DNA from: Sesamum alatum
Lineage: Eukaryota; Streptophyta; Magnoliopsida; Lamiales; Pedaliaceae
Length of the DNA stretch: 64,000 nucleotides
Reading direction: 5' to 3'
Assembly: GCA_034509735.1 (NCBI GenBank)
Contig: JACGWO010000012.1
Coordinates: 23,465,188 to 23,529,187 of the forward strand
The notes below the pieces were generated by a model. It saw only the letters and a list, made by a program, of their open reading frames with translations, searched no databases and was not told where the DNA came from. The position numbers and the translations under genes are program-made. Of this stretch, positions 58,005 to 64,000 are shown piece after piece; within the stretch, counting starts at the first letter, position 1, and every line of letters begins with the position of its first letter.

Positions 58005-59554
58005 TTTTTTTTCTTTCCAGGATTATAATTGTGATTTTATAATTACTAGAATAAATAGTTGATGGATAAACCTTTTATTGTAATACGCATGAAACTGTAA
58101 GCTGATCTTGAGTAACCTTAGACATAGAACAATCTTATGAATCACGTAAATATTGTGTTTTACAATTACCTTCTTTTCATATTTTCGTATATATGCACAA
58201 TCTGTCAGAAAACAATTTCTAACACGCCGCCACCTCTTTCTCTTCATATGAAAAAAGTATCCAAAAACAAACAACATAACATATGATATCAATCTTCAAG
58301 TAGATGTAAGAACATGTGTATTAAGATTGTCTCATTTCTCACCTTACAACCTTTCAGATATTGATCATATTAATTGGAGAGAACTATCTTCACACACACA
58401 CAATTCATGGTATATTATCAAAGCATCAACCAAAAAGTGTAAAAAAACATGGAATGTATCAACATTAATAATCATATAATTTGTGTGAATAAATTACATA
58501 AAGATCATGAAATTGGAAAGTGTTGCATCAGTAGAAAGTCATGACATTTATCGCTCTTTTTAAGTCATGATTGCTTTCCTGCATGTTCAGTAACTAACTA
58601 CTGATCATGAATTCAAAATAAAACCTTATTAACTCACAGTAATGTCTCATTTTATTTGCACGACCACAAGCATCAATTTAGATATGGAAAGCAATTTTCT
58701 TATAAAACTTATGAAAATGATATATCAGTCCAGAAATGTCGTTAGCTGTATATCGTAGCTGCAAATATGGTAGTAGACAAAATAATCGTCTCAGTCGTAA
58801 TATTGATAAGTATCCATTTCATATCGATCACCATTAATAATTGGGATATTATTAGACAATCCCAAAAAATAAAATTCCAAAAGCAAAATGTGAATAATAC
58901 AAATCATTTACTTATTATTACATACTACATTAAATAGAGAATTTGGTTAAAAATAATGTTATTGTCAGCATCAATTACACTAGCAAACATTTGTTATATT
59001 TATTTAAATGCATCTACGAAAGCATATCCCACAGCATATCTCTACAAACAATATTAACAGTAAAATTTATTTATATATGTGAAGACATAACAATCAAGAA
59101 ATTTTAATGTTATCACCGATACAATTAAATATTTTCAGTGATATGTATTAATTAATACAGACTCAAAATAATATATATCCAAATATATATATATCAACCA
59201 CGACTAATAACAGTCAATAATATAAAAAAAGTGAGTAGAAGGGATGATCTATAATTAAATGGAAAAGAGACAGAAAAAAATGAGACAATTGCAAATATGA
59301 ACAGCTATGAAATATGTATTTAAAAAAATCATCAGCAAAGGAGAATGTTTTCAATTTGTTCAGTATTTTTCTCTGGGAAAATGATCAAACTGCAGACTAT
59401 CAAATTTTAAGTACTAAATATATTCCAAGTTTTTTTTTCTATATTCTAATTTTTGTCCGAAAATTGAGTGAAAATTGCTAATACAAGCAAGAAACTTATT
59501 ACAACAAGTAAAATAACCAAGGATCGTAAAATTTTTCCAAAAAATAAAAAATAA
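58005..59554. other. Gene-free AT-rich DNA
   Basis: About 58030-58180 shares phrases with 49150-49330. Otherwise no gene or element recognised. Confidence 0.55.
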
Positions 59555-59576
59555 AAAAAATACAGAAATATGAAAC

Positions 59577-59655
59577 ATGATATTGGCACGGCTCAATCAA
59601 ACTAAAGGACCCAATTCTTGGGAGATTTAATTTGATTGAGCCGTTCCAACATCAT
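59577..59655 (-). ncRNA. MIR171: MIR171 precursor hairpin
   Basis: microRNA171 precursor. On the minus strand the 5' arm (59655-59631) and 3' arm (59601-59577) form a 25-bp stem with one G-U pair and one A-G mismatch, closed by a loop of about 29 nt that itself can pair CCCAA/TTGGG. The 3' arm holds the exact plant miR171b/c-type sequence, so this strand is favoured. In plants miR171 directs cleavage of GRAS-family HAM/SCL6 mRNAs and so affects meristem and branching control; that is family knowledge, not seen here. If the plus strand were transcribed the same arms would give a two-base variant. No ORF overlaps meaningfully. Confidence 0.93.
59579..59600 (-). ncRNA. miR171: Mature miR171 (3p arm)
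   Basis: 22 nt; the first 20 on the minus strand are TTGATTGAGCCGTGCCAATA, identical to the conserved miR171b/c form. The opposite strand product (star) would be about 59633-59653, GATGTTGGAACGGCTCAATC. Confidence 0.93.
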
Positions 59656-59785
59656 AATTTACCTCGCTACATAACTAGAAAACTCGAAAAAAACAAAAAT
59701 TGCTTAAAATGTATGCAAAATTTACCTTTATTTCACCTCAATAAAAGTGAAAATTCCAAGAAATTGCTCGTTCCTGAAATATTTA

Positions 59786-59809
59786 CGTATAACGTCTTCA
59801 CGTTATACG
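59786..59809. other. Perfect 10-bp hairpin with 4-nt loop in the pri-miR171 leader
   Basis: CGTATAACGT, then CTTC, then ACGTTATACG: fully complementary arms. It lies about 130 bp upstream of the miRNA stem and contains the stop codon of the first small ORF. Role unknown. Confidence 0.75.
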
Positions 59810-59833
59810 GTCTTTCTCTAGCACGAAAACCAT
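59798..59833 (-). CDS. First small ORF in the presumed pri-miR171 transcript (11 codons)
   Basis: From the TATA box at 59962-59968 downstream, the first ATG on the minus strand is at 59833 and opens an 11-residue frame (MVFVLEKDRIT). Some plant pri-miRNAs, including members of the miR171 family, are reported to encode regulatory micropeptides from their first ORF. There is no sequence evidence that this one is translated. Confidence 0.25.
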   Translation of the reverse strand: MVFVLEKDRIT

Positions 59834-59961
59834 ATAGCAAGAGAGGAAATTTAAAGAGGAAATTATGAAGAAGGAAGAGAGAAAGTTATGGTAGTTGAGA
59901 AAAGTTAGTCTTTGCTTAATTTGAAAATGAAATTTTTTTGATTAGGTCTTTCAATGGAGAC

Positions 59962-59968
59962 ATATATA
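59962..59968 (-). promoter_or_regulatory. Candidate TATA box of MIR171
   Basis: CTATATATG on the minus strand, about 310 bp upstream of the hairpin, giving a predicted start near 59935 and a plausible leader with CT-rich tracts. Confidence 0.45.
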
Positions 59969-59999
59969 GTGGTTGATGACATTCTTGCAAATATGTCAT

Positions 60000-60344
60000 T
60001 TTCTCCAAAATATTTGAATTAAAAGGCATTGACTATAGTTTAATTAGGTGATAATTTGCCAGCTTGGAAAACCTAATTTTGATGCCAAACCTAATCATCA
60101 TTGCCATCATCATTATGTCATGGACTAATAGGGTTTTTAGAAGAATTACAAAAACTTTTTGGACAAAATGCTTGTCTTAGAATATTCAATGGTCCCTTTA
60201 ATTTAATTCTTTGTTTTTTTTCATGAAATAATTCTTTTATCATGGACTTGAATCTACATAAATAGAAGAATTTCTTTTCTTGATTTTTCGAAAATTGAAG
60301 GAAAAGTATACGGTACAAAAAAAATAATTATTCCTTACATTACA
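60000..60344. other. Upstream flank of MIR171
   Basis: Slightly less AT-rich; no gene recognised. The open frame at 60118-60318 is not protein-like. Confidence 0.45.
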
Positions 60345-60790
60345 ATTATTAGAAATTCTAGTAAATCAATATTATTACCTATGGTCAAATCAATCAGAGT
60401 GGAAACTAAGTTCTAGTCAAAGTATTTGTCTTGATTTTAGCTATATATGAATAACTATGATTTAATTTTAGTTATGATTTAAAAATCATGGTAAATCAAT
60501 ACTAGCAATTATGGTCAATAAACCAATGTAAGAACTTAAGTCATGACCATGATTAATTAACATTTATCCTGATTTTAGTTATGACCCAATTAAGTATTTG
60601 TCATGATTTTTACTATGGTTAAAGCATTAATAATTCATTGTAATTTTTAATTATGGCTAATATTTTTGTCTTTACTTCTAGAAACAACAACTCTTAGCTG
60701 CAGTGAAGTTGTGTCGACTATAATTAACCATAATTTTATATTTTTAATTGTGATAATTAGTCTTAACGAAATATCATATTTCTTGTAGCG
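60345..60790. mobile_element. Decayed CACTA-type MITE
   Basis: Dense ATGATTTTAGTTATG / CATGATTAATTAAC words in both orientations and a right end ATATTTCTTGTAGCG (from TAGTG). Left end approximate (GAAATTCTAGTAAATC). Relative of the CCATGGTTAA family. Confidence 0.55.
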
Positions 60791-60902
60791 ATAGGCTTTT
60801 TTGGTGCTGATAAGATTTTATTTATAGTAATTAGCATCTATATATAGTCAAATATAGCCCACATAATTATCTAGTTGTAATGATTTATAATGTGGTGTAC
60901 AT

Positions 60903-61058
60903 ATGGGAAAACCAACCAAGAAGACCAAGTCACATTTAGAGCTGGAAGCAGATTGTAATAATGGAGGTGGGAACAATATTATTAAATATGTACTTTTAGA
61001 AGAATTATTGAAAAGTTTTTGCAATCATTACCCATCCTTTCATTTAAAAAAAATATAA
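60903..61058 (+). CDS. Small open reading frame, 51 codons (uncertain)
   Basis: Starts MGKPTKKTKSHLELEADC and continues with mixed composition to a TAA. Divergent from MIR171 and about 1.3 kb from it. In DNA this AT-rich an ORF of this size can arise by chance; no domain recognised. Confidence 0.15.
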   Translation: MGKPTKKTKSHLELEADCNNGGGNNIIKYVLLEELLKSFCNHYPSFHLKKI

Positions 61059-61869
61059 CTTTACAGAATATCTAACTCCCACATTATCATAACAATAAAT
61101 AAATTAAATTATATACTAATAATTAATATTATAGATTCTATTAATGGACAATAGTGTACACAATTATTGTTATAATCTTGGGATTGGATGTTCAATCTCA
61201 ATACCCTAGTGGTTGGCCAACCCACGGTTCAGGACAAGAAGAAAACATAGATTCCCATTATCACATATATAATATATATATATATATATTGACAATTAAA
61301 GAAAACTTAAATGTGTATACATAATTTAAATTTTTATTATACTTATTTAATTGAATGATAAAATAAATTAAAACTTTTAATGTCAATGAAAAATGATTCA
61401 TAAAACTAACTATTTAAACGAGACAACTATTTATTAAAAAAAAATATATATATTCATATTCTATCTATCAACTTAGTTATCTTAAGACTGCTCAATTAAT
61501 AGTATATATTAGATTAAAATTTTGCATTATTTTTTTGTCCAACGAAGAGTAATGGAATATATGAGTATGCACACGGATGGATTTAATTATTAAAAATTTA
61601 GTAAATAAAGACTTAGGTGTCTTTGTATTTATATAACGTAAAAAAATAGAAGTAGGTAACCTTTGAGATGCACAAGTGTTTAAATGAGGGAAAGGGTCAA
61701 TTGCACGAGCACTAAGGGTCGTGGTGGCTGCAATTCATTTAAATTATTACAATTGATTTCCTTATTTTATCATAAAAAGATAATAAGGATAAGATTCTTA
61801 TAATGTTTTTTTTTTATAATAAAGTGAATCTTACAACAAACTCCATTCATAGATAAAATTCTTAAATTA
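61059..61869. other. Gene-free AT-rich DNA
   Basis: TA run near 61268-61290. No element recognised. Confidence 0.55.
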
Positions 61870-62640
61870 ATACTGATGCATATCGGAGTTCAGTAGCACT
61901 ATAATGGTAGAAGGATTTTCACGAAAATCTTTAAATCAAATGACGGAAACAGAGGTTAGCACTCCAATACTTAAGTCAGTAATTTGATTGAGTGAGTAAA
62001 TGAATGTGAAACTTGAAATATTATGAAGATAATGGTGTAAATATTGAACTGGAGTGATGAAATATGATGATAAAGTGCCAACAATCGTGTGGAGTGCAAA
62101 AATATGCTAGAAGTTTGCTAAAAATCGAGAGGAAGGTGAAAGTAAGAGTGAGAAATGCTTGTTACCGTTGTGGCTGCACGATGGCCTTTATTTATAGGCC
62201 AATGATAAGTGAATCCCAAAAGTGGTTGTAGTTTGTGATATATTGTTAAAAAGCCACATGAGTTAGCTAACTAACAAAAAATCAAATTATGATTTAGACT
62301 TATCTTGAAAAAGTTATGACTGTTTGAACGAGTCATGCCAGTCAAGCCGATTTCTGCGGGTTCTGTTTTACATGTTGCTACCAGGTCGACTATCATCAAT
62401 CTAGAAGGATTTTGTTGGAGATTTTTTTATTTTTATTTTTTTGTATGATGTGTCTCATAATGTCAAGAATACGTGGGCCGTGTCATCCCTGATGTCCACT
62501 GAGTTGTCCTACTGGATTGAACTCATATTTAGACCTGCCAGATTAATACGGGCTATGGCCCTAGTGCCTTTCTTATGGGCCAACAAGGTCAGGCTTGCTA
62601 GACTGCTCGGTGGGAGCTCGCCTCCTTAGCTTTGGGTTGA
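61870..62640 (-). mobile_element. Possible solo LTR or LTR-retrotransposon fragment
   Basis: A block of higher complexity with a TATA box on the minus strand (CCTATAAATAAAGG, near 62185-62200) and a GC-richer part (62460-62630, ACGTGGGCCGTGTCATCCC). Both features are typical of LTRs. I could not find TG...CA ends with a 5-bp duplication, and there is no pol motif. The 62441-62629 open frame is therefore not called as a gene. Confidence 0.35.
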
Positions 62641-63493
62641 AAAAGTATTTGAGGGGTTATCAAATACCAACTCCAAGTTTTAGAGGCTAAAAGATTTGAA
62701 AGTTCAAATGGATGGTTTTATGGTACTCGAAAATCTAATAATACCATATATTTATCCATCTAATTATTGCGATTAGTACATAAATAACAATATCTAGTTG
62801 CAGGCAAGTTCTACCTTACATAACAACTTTAAATTTTATACTTAAAATCTTGATAATTGATGTAGTTATATTTGATATAATCAAATTGAATTACCTATGT
62901 AATCTATTTTCCATTTTTCGTGATCTGAATTTTTGCATTTTTAATTTTACAATTTATATATGCTGTTTCTGTAATATTTAAAAAAAAAATCTAATATTTA
63001 TATATGAAAGGCACTTAGAAACTCTAGGAGATATAGTATAAGAATTCTTTTTCCTTATAAATTGTTATTTTGAAATCCATTTTCTGGTTGATTGATGAAA
63101 AGATTCTAAATACAAGTGAACGATAGTATAAGTCTTGCTAATTTTGAAAAACGAAAACATGCATATAATTTGTAAATGATTTACTATTTTGTGAATTCAA
63201 ATTTTAAATGGTTAGTATATTATCTTCCTAAATAAATCCTATTTTATTATTTTAAAAATTATAAATCGAATGTAGCATCCAAATGCCCGACTCATCAAGT
63301 CCTCCGGGCATTCAGATCCTTCGCCCATGAAGATCTTTGGGAATCCCATCCTAAGTTTTGACAAACCCGTCCCAAATTTAGGCCGTGTTGTCCCTACTAA
63401 ATAGCATTTGTACATGGTACAAGAATAAAACAAAAGGAACAACAGCTATATCTATGAAACCAGTAGCATTGAAAACTTATGTAAATAATATTT
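62641..63493. other. Gene-free DNA
   Basis: 63280-63400 (GCCCGACTCATCAAGTCCTC, CGTCCCAAATTTAGGCC) is GC-richer and may be another LTR scrap; nothing else recognised. Confidence 0.4.
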
Positions 63494-63785
63494 GGGATAA
63501 TTATATTTACACCCCCTAACCTATGATCTATTTACACAAACAACCCCTACCTTTTGAATAATTACACATACACCCACTAGAATGTAAGCATCATTTACAC
63601 AAACCACCCCTATTTTTTTAGAAAATTACACTTACACCCCTCAAAAGTATCGACATTATTACACAAAGTACCCATATTTTGGCCATCAAGGGTGGTTTCT
63701 GTAATTATGCAAATGGCAGGGATGGTTTGTGTAAATGTAATTATGCACATTTACATGTGCTCAAGGGTGTAAATGTAATTATCCC
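63494..63785. mobile_element. Mutator-like MITE, GGGATAATTA family
   Basis: 292 bp, GGGATAATTATATTTACACC to GGTGTAAATGTAATTATCCC: fully inverted ends. Perfect 9-bp repeat ATAATATTT (63485-63493, 63786-63794). Best-preserved copy of this family. Confidence 0.93.
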
Positions 63786-63794
63786 ATAATATTT

Positions 63795-64000
63795 TGCAGC
63801 AGTATGTGCATCAATGATTGAGCACATGTATGTACCTTCCACCAGCCACAGCCCATTTATACTTTGCAATTTGCATCCTACAATTCCAGCTAAAGTTACA
63901 TGGCAATGCAGTTTGGCTGCACTACTCTTTAGTGCAGCAATGCATCTTTCCAATACAAAAACAACTCGAATTTTATGTAACATATCGTGCTTATGCTCAC
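63795..64000. other. Non-repetitive window end
   Basis: Balanced composition (GCAGTTTGGCTGCACTACTC), open on the minus strand for about 80 codons together with MITE sequence. I cannot assign it; it could be the edge of a gene beyond the window. Confidence 0.3.

Overview
This is a plant nuclear window, almost certainly a eudicot. It is about 70 percent or more A+T, has spliced genes, an isoprenylated heavy-metal-domain protein that closely resembles a eudicot family, a canonical plant miR171 hairpin, and many plant-type transposons (L1-like LINE with RNase H, Ty1/copia with an initiator-Met tRNA primer site, a TRIM, SINEs, Helitrons, CACTA- and Mutator-like MITEs). I cannot name the species from sequence alone. 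There is no operon structure and no CRISPR array.

Only two genes are well supported. A five-exon HIPP-type metallochaperone gene (two HMA domains and a C-terminal CSVM prenylation box, 343 residues) lies on the minus strand at 18883-20793. It has a TATA/G-box promoter near 20980-21010 and two minisatellites just beyond its 3' end. A MIR171 precursor lies on the minus strand at 59577-59655: a 25-bp stem with the exact miR171b/c-type mature sequence in its 3' arm, a TATA box about 300 bp upstream, and a short first open reading frame plus a perfect 10-bp hairpin in the presumed leader.

Layout. 1-17 kb is gene-free, with nested MITEs and AT repeats. 17.4-18.5 kb is a MITE, a 76-bp tandem duplication and two minisatellites. 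18.7-21.0 kb is the HIPP gene. 21.8-22.6 kb is a TRIM retrotransposon expanded to four LTRs in tandem. 22.6-35.3 kb holds MITEs, SINEs and Helitrons. 35.4-41.1 kb is one decayed but nearly full-length L1-like LINE on the minus strand. 41.1-50.1 kb is a dense field of Mutator-like MITEs, several of which host other insertions. 50.1-54.9 kb is a complete but dead Ty1/copia element on the minus strand (355-bp LTRs, 5-bp target duplication AATAC). 55-59.5 kb holds Helitron relics with exon-like inserts. 59.5-60 kb is the MIR171 locus. 60-64 kb is mostly repeats.

The strongest general observation is that many superficially different hairpin-like repeats in this window start with GGG or a one-base variant of it, end with its complement, and are flanked by 9-bp direct repeats, often perfect. 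This makes them Mutator-type MITEs. They act as landing pads for one another and for CACTA-type MITEs. Nothing here looks like a coordinated multi-gene system. The items most worth following are the miR171 locus with its leader, the TRIM array, the 9-bp-TSD MITE superset, a SINE family with a perfect 17-bp target duplication, and exon-like stretches inside Helitrons.
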